From NCBI GenBank assembly GCA_964487545.1, contig CAZARI010000001.1, forward strand, positions 62,001 to 126,000: 64,000 bases of DNA, written 5' to 3'. Made by a program: the position numbers and the translations under genes. Of this stretch, positions 1-10,600 are shown piece by piece; the stretch's first letter is position 1, and the number at the start of each line of letters is the position of its first letter. Source of the stretch: SKUL01 sp964487545. Its GTDB lineage: Bacteria; Bacteroidota; Bacteroidia; Flavobacteriales_D; SKUL01. The notes below the pieces were generated by a model. It worked only from the letters and a program-made list of their open reading frames with translations, was not told the DNA's origin and searched no databases.

Positions 1-2
1 TT

Positions 3-1049
3 GGCGGAATTTCGGAGGGAAGCACTTCAAGTGATTTCTTCTCCTATCAATTGGGTGTCGGTGCAGAGCTTCAGGTTCCGCGTTTTCTCACGCCATTTAG
101 GCTTCGCTATAACAGCCGATTTGTTCCTAAAACCAATATTCGCGCGAGGTATGAGCTGGTTAAGCGTGTGCAGTATTTTCAGCTCAACTCGGTAACCACC
201 AGTTTTGGTTATACCTGGAAACCCAATTTGAGCATTCAGCACGAGTTGAATCCAGTGGCCATTACGTTTACCCAGCTCACCCAGATCACTCCGGCTTTTG
301 AACAGCTAATGGAAGAGAATCCCTTTCTGGAAAACAGCTTTGCCGAACAATTCATCCTCGGACCCGAATATCAGTTCACGTACAACGACCAAGAACAAAG
401 CAACTTACGAAACAACATATACTTTATTGGCGGGGCTGATGTTTCCAATCCGGCCGGTGTGCTAGGAAAGGTGTTCTCCACCTATTCCAGATTTACTGCC
501 GACTTCCGGTACTACTTTCAACTCGGCAAAAAAAGCAAGTTGGCCAGTCGCGTATACGCCGGAGTCGGTATTCCCTATGGCCATTCCCGACAACTGCCAT
601 ACGTTAAACAGTTTTTTGCAGGCGGTCCTAACGGTGTGCGGGCGTTTCGTGCGCGCACTCTCGGACCAGGAACCTATAAAATTGACGAAGAAAAAGTAGC
701 GACGGGTTTTCTCGATCAAAACGGTGACTTGAAGCTGGAATTCAATCTTGAATATCGCTTTGACATCTATGGTTTTCTAAAGGGTGCTGTATTCGTAGAT
801 GCCGGAAATATCTGGTTAATGAATGAAAACCCAAGCCAACCCGGAGCTGCGTTTAATCAAGAAACGTTTCTTAACGAACTCGCTGTTGGCGGTGGTTTAG
901 GTTTACGGATGGATTTCAGTTTTTTTGTGTTACGGTTGGATATGGCTGTTCCGCTGCGAAAGCCTTATCTGCCCGCGGACGAGCGCTGGGTAAAGGACAT
1001 CACCAAGGAGCGCCCGGTGCTGAATATCGCCATCGGCTATCCGTTCTGA
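3..1049 (+). CDS. BamA/TamA-family outer-membrane barrel protein (C-terminal part)
   Basis: The gene is cut by the window edge and is open from the first complete codon at base 3. What remains is about 348 residues of a C-terminal beta-barrel of the Omp85 (BamA/TamA) superfamily. The segment FFAGGPNGVRAFRART is the conserved (G)G..SVRG(F/Y)R-type motif of barrel strand regions, and FVDAGNIW near residue 265 matches the conserved barrel signature. The protein ends in an aromatic residue (YPF), as outer-membrane barrels do. In Bacteroidota such proteins are often TamL-like lipoproteins paired with TamB, but the N-terminus is absent so the subtype cannot be decided. The last 13 bases overlap the end of the convergent Rad50-like gene. 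The family call is firm; the TamL label is inference. Confidence 0.85.
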   Translation, partial: GGISEGSTSSDFFSYQLGVGAELQVPRFLTPFRLRYNSRFVPKTNIRARYELVKRVQYFQLNSVTTSFGYTWKPNLSIQHELNPVAITFTQLTQITPAFEQLMEENPFLENSFAEQFILGPEYQFTYNDQEQSNLRNNIYFIGGADVSNPAGVLGKVFSTYSRFTADFRYYFQLGKKSKLASRVYAGVGIPYGHSRQLPYVKQFFAGGPNGVRAFRARTLGPGTYKIDEEKVATGFLDQNGDLKLEFNLEYRFDIYGFLKGAVFVDAGNIWLMNENPSQPGAAFNQETFLNELAVGGGLGLRMDFSFFVLRLDMAVPLRKPYLPADERWVKDITKERPVLNIAIGYPF

Positions 1050-4000
1050 CCTTGATGAATTCTTTGTAAAAGCAATGATACCGAGTTGGGTTCGAGGTGA
1101 AGTTTTGCCGCTTCGGAATACAAATGGTTCATCAACTCGCCTTCCGGAAGTGGTTCGTCGTTGGTGATAAACCGCCGTTCAAATAGAAAAGATTCCAGTT
1201 CTTCGATTTTTCCAGTTCTAAAACCCGCAATGGTTTTATTTCGGAGCGCATCGAGCAGTTCTTCCGGAACACCGTGCAAAGTGTTCAATAATTCATCTGT
1301 ATCATCGATAAAAGTAGAGGAAACGGCTCCCGAGTCAAGCAAAACTTCGCGGTCGATGGGTTTTGAGCGACCGGTTTGATACAGCTTCTGATAAATCTGA
1401 ATCAAATCCACACGACGGTGCATTTCGTGGTAAATACGGTCCCAGTTTGACGGTGCAAACAGCGGTGGCTTGTTGGCCATCGACTCCACCTGTCCCCAGA
1501 ATCGAATTTGATGACGAAGAAATTCATACAACAACTGCACGTCATCCGTCAGATACCACAAATGTAGTTGAGAAACCGGATGCATCATTAGGTTGAACTG
1601 TGGCACGCCTACCCTTCGGCCATATTGCCAATGGTTGTCAGATTCCGGTGCCGGAACATTTTCAGTTCGGTCACTTCGCGTTGGAACTTGATCCCAATCG
1701 ATGGCTTTTCCTTCTGCACCTTCCAGATCAATCACTTTGTACTGTATATCCCGGTGAAGCTGCAACCGCTCCTGCCATTTGTTTACTTCATCTTCTTGAG
1801 CAGTAAAGTAAAACACCTGTCGACCGATTTTGCTGATTTCGATCAATGCCTCAATAATGGCTTGTGCGCGCACATCATCGCTATTGGCCAATAATTCATC
1901 GGCAAATAACGGCAACCTGTAATTTTTCTCCTGTGTTTCGATATAGGCCAGCCGAACGGCCAGCAGCAACTGAATTCTGGTTCCGGTAGAAAGTTGGTTG
2001 AGAGGTAGGTTCAGCCGCTTCACTTCATCAAAGGCACTAAAAGACTTGTGATTTCCCGGGAGAATCTGAATAGAAAATCGGTTTCGTGTGATGGTTTGGA
2101 ACAGTGCATTAGCGCGCTTAAATAAAGTTGACTCGTTGTGCTGTTGATTGGCCTTTTGAAACACCTGAGTGACCATTGTTCCTGAATGGTTAAGCAGGTT
2201 TCTTTCAAATGCTGTTTCCAATTCTACCAACGCATCCTCCCTAATTTTAAGGGCATATTGCAAATCGTTGCCCTCGCGATAATTCTTTTCGAAGGCTTCA
2301 ATACCGCCAATTCTGGATTGCAGGTCATCCCGCTTTTTGCGGAGCTGTTCGGATTCGCTCAAGCGCGCAAATAGTTCGTCGTCGCTCAGCATATCGAGTT
2401 TTTCGCGATCTATTTCGTACATGGCGTGCGCCTGGAGTTCTCGGTTGATTTTCTCAATACTCCAGTTCAGCTCCTTCATTTGCCGCACTGTTTCGGTATA
2501 GTTATCAAACTGTTGATGCAGCGACTGAAGTTGATGAAAATCATGGCCTTCAACTTTCAACCGACGGTAAATTTCATCTATTTGCCCATTGAGTTTATCA
2601 CAATTCTCCTGCCTGTCGGTGAGCAATCGTTTGGTGGTTGAAATCTGCGAAACCAAACTCCTGCGCTCACTTTCGGATTTTCTCAAATACTCACTTTTGG
2701 TTTTGGCCTCAGCATAGTTAGCCGCTAGTGATACCTTTAAAGATGCCAACTGCGCATTAAATTGGTCAAGGGTTTCTTTGGTTTTTGCATCGATCAGGGC
2801 CATTTCTGCCGATGCTGCATCGCATTCATTTCGTGCATCGAGCCACTTGCCGGTATTCACCAGCAACCAGTATAAACTTCCCGGGTGGTTTTTCCCCCTA
2901 TTTTCTGCAGCAAACCCCAATTTAAAACACACCGATTCAAAGTTTTCAAAATGCTGTTTCAGCGCGTCTTCTGCCGTTTGCCAGTCACCTTTAACCTGAT
3001 CCAGCCGGACCTTAAGGTGCTGCTTTTCGGCATTCAGCGGCAGTAAATTGGTGAGGGTTGCAATGTGATTGGCCACCTCGTCGATTTGCCACGATGGCGG
3101 CATGGTTATCCCCAGATTCTCAAAATCCTTTTGATAAACAGCCGCTGACCCGGATTCTTCTTGAACAGAACTTTTTTTCTGAGTCAGGTAAACCATTAGG
3201 CCAATCAAAGCAATCACCGGCATCAAAACGAGTAGGACGATTAGGGATGAAACAAATGTTGTGACAAGGGTTGCGAGCACAGCCAGCACAGCCAGCACAT
3301 AAATTGGCCACTGTGGCGTTTCGCTATTTACGGTTTGGTTTTGTTGTTCCTGAAGCCATCGTGTCAGTGTTCGGACGCCCTGCACCAAGTGATCGCGGGC
3401 TGGAATGTCGGCTGAAATCTGACTGAGCCGTTTTTCGATCGCTTCAACCTCCTTCTGCAAGCCATTGACGGCTTCATATTGCCCAAAAGCCTTGACCCAA
3501 GCTTGTTCCAAAATGCGCACATCGGCTACTGTCAATCCCGACCAATTGCTATCAGTGAGGTCGAGGTTTGCGGCAGCGTTACTCAGTTCTTGTTGCGCAC
3601 GAATAAGATCAGACTCCCTTTTGCTTTTATCGGCTTTCAGGCTGTGTAAGTCATCCACCAACGCAGTGAGTAGTAATAGCGTTTCTTCGGGCATACCCGT
3701 TTCTGGCAAACCCAATTGCTGTAGTTTGTTTTCGAATTCGGCCAGTTGCGATTTATCGAAATCGATTTTTTTGAGCAACTCGTCAACTTCTTTTCCGCAG
3801 GTTTGCACCTCATCAAAATCTTGCTGTCTGAGCAATTCCATGGCTTCGGGAAAAGCCGCCAAGCGATCGGTCATTGTCTCTGTCTTTCTATTCACTTCAC
3901 GCAAATCGAGCGAAAGCTTGTAGAGATTTTCCTTTCTGAGCTGCTTCTTGATTTCTTCCAATTGCCCATGCAGATCGGCAAGTTGATGTTGGTCTTTTTG

Positions 4001-4528
4001 AAAATCCTGTTGCACGCGCTTTTTCTCAACCACCTCTCTTTCAGCTTTGTCAAGTGCTTTGTATTCGCTGATGGCTCGGGTACTTATTTGATCAGAAAAA
4101 CCTGCGCTGCGTGCTGCCTGCTCCAGATCAAAGCCACCATTGATCTGGCGGTGAATTTCAGCGGCAATGTCTGATTCTTCGGCCTGAATCAGCTCGTGAA
4201 GCCCCAGCAAATAGCGCGATCGATCGATAGAAGTGAGCATTTCCTCTGACTTACTACCGTTTCGGGTGGTTTCGGAAAATCCGGGTCCGATCACTAAATT
4301 CCAGTTATCCGCACCATTTTGGGCGTCGAGCTGAACCGAATAATTTTTTGGTTTTTCCTGCCATAGGGTTTTCAGAATGGCCCGTGCAATTGAACTTTTG
4401 CCTGACGCATTTGGCCCGACAATCAAGTTCAGATTAGGCGATAGTGTATCAGCAACCCGCAAGCCATCGGCAAATCCGGGCATGCGACTGATCTGAAGCC
4501 GCTCGATATGAAATTTAGATGCACTCAT
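1037..4528 (-). CDS. Rad50/SbcC-like AAA ATPase (YhaN type) with central membrane hairpin
   Basis: A 1163-residue SMC-like ATPase. The N-terminus has a Walker A motif GPNASGKSS around residues 36-44. Long stretches of predicted coiled coil follow on both sides of a strongly hydrophobic segment at about residues 405-450, long enough for two transmembrane helices. The second ATPase half has a Walker B-like LPLFADELLAN near residue 875. The start was placed at the ATG at 4528, not 13 codons upstream, because that ATG overlaps the stop of the upstream nuclease gene in an ATGA arrangement and gives the canonical beginning MSASKFHIERL. Partnered with the neighbouring Mre11-like nuclease it probably acts in DNA end or structure processing, as SbcCD/YhaN-YhaO pairs do. 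A tail of over 200 residues after the Walker B region is unassigned. The pairing is seen; the membrane anchoring is inferred from hydrophobicity. Confidence 0.87.
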   Translation of the reverse strand: MSASKFHIERLQISRMPGFADGLRVADTLSPNLNLIVGPNASGKSSIARAILKTLWQEKPKNYSVQLDAQNGADNWNLVIGPGFSETTRNGSKSEEMLTSIDRSRYLLGLHELIQAEESDIAAEIHRQINGGFDLEQAARSAGFSDQISTRAISEYKALDKAEREVVEKKRVQQDFQKDQHQLADLHGQLEEIKKQLRKENLYKLSLDLREVNRKTETMTDRLAAFPEAMELLRQQDFDEVQTCGKEVDELLKKIDFDKSQLAEFENKLQQLGLPETGMPEETLLLLTALVDDLHSLKADKSKRESDLIRAQQELSNAAANLDLTDSNWSGLTVADVRILEQAWVKAFGQYEAVNGLQKEVEAIEKRLSQISADIPARDHLVQGVRTLTRWLQEQQNQTVNSETPQWPIYVLAVLAVLATLVTTFVSSLIVLLVLMPVIALIGLMVYLTQKKSSVQEESGSAAVYQKDFENLGITMPPSWQIDEVANHIATLTNLLPLNAEKQHLKVRLDQVKGDWQTAEDALKQHFENFESVCFKLGFAAENRGKNHPGSLYWLLVNTGKWLDARNECDAASAEMALIDAKTKETLDQFNAQLASLKVSLAANYAEAKTKSEYLRKSESERRSLVSQISTTKRLLTDRQENCDKLNGQIDEIYRRLKVEGHDFHQLQSLHQQFDNYTETVRQMKELNWSIEKINRELQAHAMYEIDREKLDMLSDDELFARLSESEQLRKKRDDLQSRIGGIEAFEKNYREGNDLQYALKIREDALVELETAFERNLLNHSGTMVTQVFQKANQQHNESTLFKRANALFQTITRNRFSIQILPGNHKSFSAFDEVKRLNLPLNQLSTGTRIQLLLAVRLAYIETQEKNYRLPLFADELLANSDDVRAQAIIEALIEISKIGRQVFYFTAQEDEVNKWQERLQLHRDIQYKVIDLEGAEGKAIDWDQVPTRSDRTENVPAPESDNHWQYGRRVGVPQFNLMMHPVSQLHLWYLTDDVQLLYEFLRHQIRFWGQVESMANKPPLFAPSNWDRIYHEMHRRVDLIQIYQKLYQTGRSKPIDREVLLDSGAVSSTFIDDTDELLNTLHGVPEELLDALRNKTIAGFRTGKIEELESFLFERRFITNDEPLPEGELMNHLYSEAAKLHLEPNSVSLLLQRIHQGQNG

Positions 4529-5802
4529 GCCGTCTGTTGGATTAATTCGCGCAGCAGCCTGTTGCAAACCATTAGTAGGTATTCTCTTTTTTTGCTGGCC
4601 ACTTCATCCAAATAAAGAATATCCCGACCGCGTTGATGCAGGCTATAGTAGGCTGTGCCGTTTTTAACAGTCTCATATGCTTCCTCCCACTGCTGTTCAA
4701 GCTCCTCTAGCAGCGGGGTGGTGAGGTTATTTTCTATTGCGAGAATGGTTTGGGCCACGAGTCCCGGAGGAGAGGATTGTTCGGCCATTGAAGCCAGATC
4801 AATCGAAATGGTGAGCTGGTCGACGTACTTTCTGACTGATACGTATACATCGCCCATTTGATGGTAGTGGCCCGAAATCAAATCGGGAATCGTTTGCGTA
4901 ACCAAATCGGGATTTTGATGCTCTCCGGTAAGGATAAGATCGAGAATAAGTTGTTCGGTTGAAGCAGCAACCCGATCGGAAGCCACCAATTCCTTTATGC
5001 GATCTAAAATTTCACTTCTGGTTGATACGGCCGCACTTAAATCAACCGAAAGTTCCTCGTACTGCACGGGTGAAAGGGATAGAAATTCAGTGGTTACTTT
5101 GTGCTGGTTATCCACTTCGATCAACAGCACACCGTGTTTTCCCTGCTCTTTGGGGCTGAGGGCTTGGGGAGATCCGGGATACCAGATTTCGCGTTGCCCT
5201 ATTCCAATGGATTGCGGTTTATGGATATGACCCAATACCCATAAGTTGACGTTTTTAGTCAGCAGCGATTGCCGATCAATCGGTGCGTAGGGACTGTCGG
5301 ACTTCCCTACCTCTCCGTGTAATAAACCAATCACCGGAAAAGCGGGGTTTAATTGATCGGTAGGAAAGGATAATGCCGGATTGGTTTTGATGTATTGTGA
5401 TGGAAAAGACCAGCCGGCCAGTTGCACGGTAACATCACCAACCGAAAAGGGAACCACCTCCCACTGACCTTTGGCACCGAGCAGACGAATACCGCTGTAA
5501 TCCTCTTGTGGAATAGCGTCGGGAAGGGAGTCAAAGTCGTGGTTACCGGCTACAATGAAAACGGCAATGTTTTCTTGTCGCAAACGGTTAAAACCATGTT
5601 GCAACTGCCCCACTGCCTCAAAGAAACGGTTTTCTCTGTCGATGATATCCCCCGAGAGCAATACGGCATTCACCTTTAGATCGATGGCTTTCTGAACCAT
5701 CAATTGCCAGGTAATATTTGCCGGAAAAATGCCTGCTGCTTCAGGCGTAGCGCTGGAAGTCCGGCCAAGATGGATATCTCCCGAGGCGAGAAACCGAATC
5801 AT
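4525..5802 (-). CDS. Mre11/SbcD-like DNA repair exonuclease (metallophosphoesterase, YhaO type)
   Basis: A 425-residue calcineurin-like phosphoesterase. All five metal-binding phosphoesterase motifs can be read: GDIHLG near residue 8, GDIIDREN near 51, GNHDFD near 87, GLLHGE near 158 and GHIHKP near 192. This order and spacing match Mre11/SbcD/YhaO nucleases, which degrade DNA ends with a Rad50-like partner. The stop TGA overlaps the start of the Rad50-like gene (ATGA), so the two are probably translationally coupled and form one complex. The C-terminal 200 residues are the capping and partner-binding part and are less conserved. The start ATG at 5802 gives the usual MIRFLASGDIHLG beginning. 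The family call is firm; the exact substrate is unknown. Confidence 0.9.
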   Translation of the reverse strand: MIRFLASGDIHLGRTSSATPEAAGIFPANITWQLMVQKAIDLKVNAVLLSGDIIDRENRFFEAVGQLQHGFNRLRQENIAVFIVAGNHDFDSLPDAIPQEDYSGIRLLGAKGQWEVVPFSVGDVTVQLAGWSFPSQYIKTNPALSFPTDQLNPAFPVIGLLHGEVGKSDSPYAPIDRQSLLTKNVNLWVLGHIHKPQSIGIGQREIWYPGSPQALSPKEQGKHGVLLIEVDNQHKVTTEFLSLSPVQYEELSVDLSAAVSTRSEILDRIKELVASDRVAASTEQLILDLILTGEHQNPDLVTQTIPDLISGHYHQMGDVYVSVRKYVDQLTISIDLASMAEQSSPPGLVAQTILAIENNLTTPLLEELEQQWEEAYETVKNGTAYYSLHQRGRDILYLDEVASKKREYLLMVCNRLLRELIQQTA

Positions 5803-5919
5803 AAGCGATTTTGGGTTGAAGATTGGTGTCCGAAGTTACAATTTATACATTAAATAAATTGTTTGCGACGGTGTGATTTAAAGGGGGATCGGAAAACGAA
5901 GTGTGCGAGGAGCGGAAGC

Positions 5920-5947
5920 AAAAAAGCCCCGACAAATCGTCGAGGCT
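5920..5947 (-). terminator. Rho-independent terminator after tRNA-Asp
   Basis: On the minus strand a 9-bp stem (AGCCTCGAC with GTCGGGGCT, one G-U pair) with a 5-base loop is followed by a run of T. It lies just beyond the 3' end of tRNA-Asp. Confidence 0.8.
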
Positions 5948-5954
5948 TTAGTTG

Positions 5955-6028
5955 CGGTCCGGACGGGATTCGAACCCGCGACCTCCGCCGTGACAGGGCG
6001 GCATTCTAACCAGCTGAACTACCGGACC
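5955..6028 (-). tRNA. tRNA-Asp (GTC)
   Basis: A complete 74-base cloverleaf on the minus strand. The acceptor stem GGTCCGG pairs perfectly with CCGGACC, the discriminator base is G, the D arm reads GTTCAGCTGGTTAGAAT, and the anticodon stem CCGCC/GGCGG encloses CTGTCAC with anticodon GTC. The T loop is TTCGAAT. The 3' CCA is not encoded (CAA follows). The gene stands alone with its own terminator. Confidence 0.97.
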
Positions 6029-6233
6029 TGGTAGTTTTCTTTCCTTTGAAAGCGGTGCAAATTTAGCGCAATTTTTCGTTTCTACAAGTGGAATCACAAA
6101 AAGTATCGCATCAATTATTTAATCCTTCAATAAGTGATTGTTCAGGAGGCTCGTGGACAGGATTCTCCGGTCTTTGCTGGCTTCTTTAGGTTAGTGCAGC
6201 TTTTCATTCAGAAGCAATTTCCGTCAATTGGGG

Positions 6234-7169
6234 TTAGTACATTTTGCTTCGTTTCACCAAATAATGCATCAGCACTTGATCGAACCCCGAGTTGATATCT
6301 GCTTCTACAAAATCGATGCGATATTGTAGGCAACGCAGCTTGAGTTCTTTGGTAAATTGACTGATCGCCTCCAGATATTGTTCGCGAACTTGTGAGGGAT
6401 GCGCTTTGATTTGTTCGCCGGTTTCTACGTCGACAAAAGTATAGGGTCGGTTTTCGAAATTGAATCCGAGCTCTTTATCTTTATCAACCACGTGAAACAG
6501 AATTACTTCGTGCTTGTTGTAGCGAAGGTGTTGCAAAGCGGCAAACAGTTCTTCTTTCCGCTCGCTGTTGTCGAACATATCCGAAAAAATCACCACCAGA
6601 GAGCGGCGTGGAATGCGTTCGCTTACCTCGTGCAGCGCGTCGACAGCTCCGGTTTTCATTTCGGTGGTGTAGGCTTCGGGCTGAATAACATCCGATAGCT
6701 GGCTGAATATATGTCTGTGGTGCGCAGCATTTCCTTTAGCGGGCAGGTGATTGATCAGCTTTTCATCAAAAAGCGACAATCCTACGGCATCGCGCTGGCG
6801 GCGGAGCAAACTGGTGAGTGCCGCCGCCGCATAAGCAGAAAACTTGACTTTATTAAAGCGACCGTCATCGGCCGGGTTTACTTCCGGGTAATACATTGAT
6901 GAGGATACATCGACCACCAATTGACAGCGCAGGTTGGTTTCTTCTTCATAGCGCTTGACGAACAGTTTGTCTGTGCGGCCGAACAGCTTCCAGTCGATGT
7001 GCCGCGTAGACTCACCGGTATTGTACAGTCTGTGCTCTGCAAATTCAACCGAAAAACCGTGAAACGGGCTTTTGTGCAAACCGGTGATAAATCCTTCCAC
7101 CACTTGATTGGCGAGGAATTCGAGCGGACTGATTGCGTTAAATTTGTTTCTATCGATGTTAATGGCCAT
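6234..7169 (-). CDS. DUF58 domain protein (von Willebrand A-like)
   Basis: A 311-residue soluble protein. The region around residues 50-80 carries the DUF58 hallmark GESTRHIDWKLFGRTDKLFV, followed by a VWA-like fold starting with VVDVSSSM, a MIDAS-type DxSxS motif for metal binding. DUF58 proteins usually work beside a MoxR AAA ATPase and BatA/BatB-like proteins in envelope or chaperone functions, but no such partner is visible here; the neighbour downstream is tRNA-Asp and upstream is thioredoxin. The start was placed at the second methionine (7169), where the family-like sequence MAINIDRNKF begins; an ATG six codons upstream is possible. The 204 bases between this gene and tRNA-Asp show no ORF or repeat. 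Confidence 0.88.
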   Translation of the reverse strand: MAINIDRNKFNAISPLEFLANQVVEGFITGLHKSPFHGFSVEFAEHRLYNTGESTRHIDWKLFGRTDKLFVKRYEEETNLRCQLVVDVSSSMYYPEVNPADDGRFNKVKFSAYAAAALTSLLRRQRDAVGLSLFDEKLINHLPAKGNAAHHRHIFSQLSDVIQPEAYTTEMKTGAVDALHEVSERIPRRSLVVIFSDMFDNSERKEELFAALQHLRYNKHEVILFHVVDKDKELGFNFENRPYTFVDVETGEQIKAHPSQVREQYLEAISQFTKELKLRCLQYRIDFVEADINSGFDQVLMHYLVKRSKMY

Positions 7170-7242
7170 AGCAGTCGAAAGGTACAAAAAAGGGGGCGAG
7201 TAATGCGCCCCCTGAGTTGATCGGATTGATCAATTTTTTAAA

Positions 7243-7557
7243 TTAAAGCTGTTTTTCGATTTTCTCAGAAAGTACGTTTTTTGGAACCGCGCCCACTGAT
7301 TTATCAACCACTTCGCCATTTTTAAAGAACAAAATGGTCGGGATATTTCTTACGCCGTATTTTGAAGAAATTTCTGGATTCTCGTCAACGTTCACTTTGC
7401 CGACTATGGCTTTTCCATCATAATCTTGTGCAAGTTCTTCGACAATGGGACCAACCATTCGGCAAGGGCCACACCACTCCGCCCAAAAATCTACCAAGAC
7501 TGGTTTACCGGATGAGATAGTTTCTTCAAAGTTAGCGTCAGTAAGTTCTAAAGCCAT
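7243..7557 (-). CDS. trxA: thioredoxin
   Basis: A 104-residue classical thioredoxin that reduces disulfides in cytoplasmic proteins. The active site WCGPCR is at about residues 27-32, the cis-proline region reads RNIPTILFF, and no signal peptide is present. Length matches the family. The start chosen gives MALELTDANFEE; an ATG three codons upstream (7566) is equally readable. A promoter close to the Bacteroidota consensus lies immediately upstream. The gene is followed by DUF58 on the same strand with a gap of about 70 bases. Confidence 0.95.
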   Translation of the reverse strand: MALELTDANFEETISSGKPVLVDFWAEWCGPCRMVGPIVEELAQDYDGKAIVGKVNVDENPEISSKYGVRNIPTILFFKNGEVVDKSVGAVPKNVLSEKIEKQL

Positions 7558-7593
7558 AGCTTCCATTTTTTTAGTTTGTGAATTATATAATTG

Positions 7594-7624
7594 TAAATAT
7601 ACGTTTGTTGACCATGATTACAAA
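7594..7624 (-). promoter_or_regulatory. Bacteroidota-type promoter of trxA
   Basis: On the minus strand TTTG (7624-7621) is followed after exactly 19 bases by TATATTTA (7601-7594), close to the Bacteroidota -33/-7 consensus TTTG-N19-TAnnTTTG with one mismatch in the last base. Transcription would start near 7587, giving a leader of 20-30 bases. The match is seen in the sequence; activity is inferred. Confidence 0.55.
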
Positions 7625-7670
7625 AAGTTTACCGAAGCGAATCTGCCGTCATATTGACATCCTGAGTCTG

Positions 7671-10600
7671 TCAATTCAACCGGAAGCTAATGCCTTTCAG
7701 CGAATTCAATTCATCGACTATATCATCGTCAAGGTCAAGTGAGACATCTTTTGAGGGCAGTGAAACTTTCAGTTTATCCTGTCGGTCTTCCACTTCTAGG
7801 TGTACCCTACAATTGCCTTTGGTGCGACTGAGTACGCGGGTAAGCTCATCCACCATTTGATCATTCAGGTCGTTTAGATCGAGTGAAATAGTAATCTTAT
7901 TGACCAGTTTGCTCCTAACTTCGGTGAGCATATCCATGGCATAAATCTTAAATTCCAGATCGTTGGGGTTTTTACTCCAACGGCGCTGCTCTACTTTTCC
8001 GCGAATAAAAACAAACATATTGAGTTCGATTAGGTGCCGGAATTTCATGTAGTCTTCGCCAAAAACAAAGAATTTTTCGGAGCCGTAAAAATCTTCTATC
8101 TCAAACGATCCAAAGGGCTTATTGCTTTTTGAAATGCGGTGTTCGCGGGCGGTAATCAATCCGGCAAAAGCAATGTCTCTGCCTTTAAGCTTTTCCCGAT
8201 TGTGCAGTTCAGCAAGGTTGACATTACAAAACGTGTCGATTTCTAGTCTAAAATCATTGAGTGGGTGATTGGAAATATACATGCCCACTACTTCTTTCTC
8301 TCGCGACAGCATTTCGAGGTTGTTCCAAGGTTCGCATTCCGGTGGTTTCGGGGCCTTCACCTCTACCGTTACCGATCCACCAAAAAGATCAGGTGGAGCG
8401 TCTTTGCTCGATCGTACTGCTTGGCCAAATTTGATACACTCCTCCAAAAAAGTTGGGCCATCGCCTACCGATTCGAAATACTGTGATCGCAACAGTCCAA
8501 ATCCGTCCAACGCACCGGCAAGCACCAAACTTTCCAAACATTTTTTATTGGCTGCCCGCGAATCAATGCGTTCTACAAAATCGGGGAATGAAGCATACCT
8601 TCCTCCGTCAGTTCGGGCATGAACAATACTATCGACCGCGCCCGATCCCACTCCTTTAATGGCGCCCATACCAAACCGAACCTGACCGTTTTTATTCACG
8701 GTAAATCGCAGGCGACTTTCATTCACATCGGGTCCGAGCACCGGAACGCCCATTCTGCGGCACTCTTCCATAAAGAAGCTCACCTGTTTGATATCATTCA
8801 TATTGTTGCTCAACACAGCGGCCATATACTCTTCCGGATAATGTGCTTTGAGGTAGGCTGTATGAAAAGCAACCAGTGCATAGCAAGTGGAGTGCGATTT
8901 ATTGAACGCATACAACGCAAAAGCCTCCCAGTCTTTCCAGATTTTTTCGAGCACTTTTGGATCGTGTCCGTGTTCAGCGCCCTGGCTGATGAACTTCGGT
9001 TTTAAATCAGCCAGCAGCTTAAAGTTCTTTTTACCCATCGCTTTTCGCAAGGTATCGGCCTCACCTCTGGTGAAACCTACCAGCTTCTGAGACAAGCGCA
9101 TCACCTGCTCCTGATACACCGTAATGCCGTAGGTTTCTTCGAGAAATTCCTCACAATCAGCCAAATCGTAAGCGATTTTTTCAGAGCCGTGTTTACGTGC
9201 AATAAACGAAGGGATGTATTCCATGGGGCCCGGACGATACAATGCGTTCATAGCGATCAGGTCGGCAAAAACAGTAGGTTTTAGTTGTTGCAGGTATTTC
9301 TGCATTCCTACCGATTCATACTGAAAAATAGCTACCGTATCGCCGCGCTGAAAGAGTTCGTAAGTTTTCTGATCGTCCAGTGGGATATCGTCGGGGATGA
9401 CTTCCACCCCATGTCGTTCTTTGATCAATTGAATGGCTTCTTTAATAATCGTCAGCGTTCTTAGTCCGAGGAAGTCCATTTTGAGCAGACCGGCATCTTC
9501 GGCAACGGCGTTGTCGTATTGGATGCACACCATTTCCGCATCCTTGCTGGTCGCTACCGGAATGTAGTTGGTAATATCATCAGGCGTGATAATCACTCCG
9601 CAGGGGTGAATTCCGGTGTTTCTGACTGACCCTTCGAGCACGCGTGCCTGTTGAATGGTTTCTGCTTCCAGTCCTTTTCCTTGGCCCACCTTGAGCAGCT
9701 CGCGGGCTTTTTCGTAATCGTCGGCGCTTTTCTTAAACTTTTCTTTAACCCCTTTTTCGTCGAGGCTAAAAAGTTTGGCCAACTTAATATTGTCGGGAAC
9801 CAGTTTGGCCACGCGGTCGGTATCCATCAGTGGCAGTTGCAGCACGCGGCCCGTATCGCGGATGGAGGATTTTGCGGCCATGGTACCGTAGGTAATAATT
9901 TGTGCTACCTGACTGGCTCCGTATTTCTGAATCACGTAGTCAATAACCCGCTGACGGCCTTCATCATCGAAGTCAATATCGATATCGGGCATAGACACCC
10001 GATCTGGATTCAGGAAACGCTCAAAAAGCAGGTCGTACTTTATTGGATCGACGTTGGTGATTCCAATACAATAGGCCACTGCAGAACCCGCCGCCGACCC
10101 CCTGCCCGGCCCCACCGAAACACCCATGTCGCGAGCCGCCCGACAAAAATCCTGTACAATTAAAAAGTAGCCCGGATAACCCGTGTTGGCAATGGTTTCC
10201 AATTCGAAATCGAGCCGGTCGCGGATTTCGTCTGTCATTTCTCCCCAACGAACTTCGGCTCCTTCGTAGGTCAGGTGACGCAAGTAGGCATTTTCCCCAC
10301 GCTTTCCGCCATCTTGGTCGTCTTCTATGTGAACAAATTCTTCGGGAATTTCAAACTTTGGAAGCAGTACATCGCGTTCCAATTCGTAGGCTTCGCATTT
10401 ATCAATAACCTCGGAAATATTGTGAATAGCGTTGGGCAAATCGGCAAAAATCTGCTTCATCTCCTGATCGCTTTTTAGGTAATATTCATCGTTGGGAAAG
10501 CCAAAGCGATATTCTCTACCCCGCTTGCCGATGTACTTTTTGGGCTTATCGAGGTTTTCACCATCCTTGATGCACAGCAAAATATCGTGCGATGATGCAT

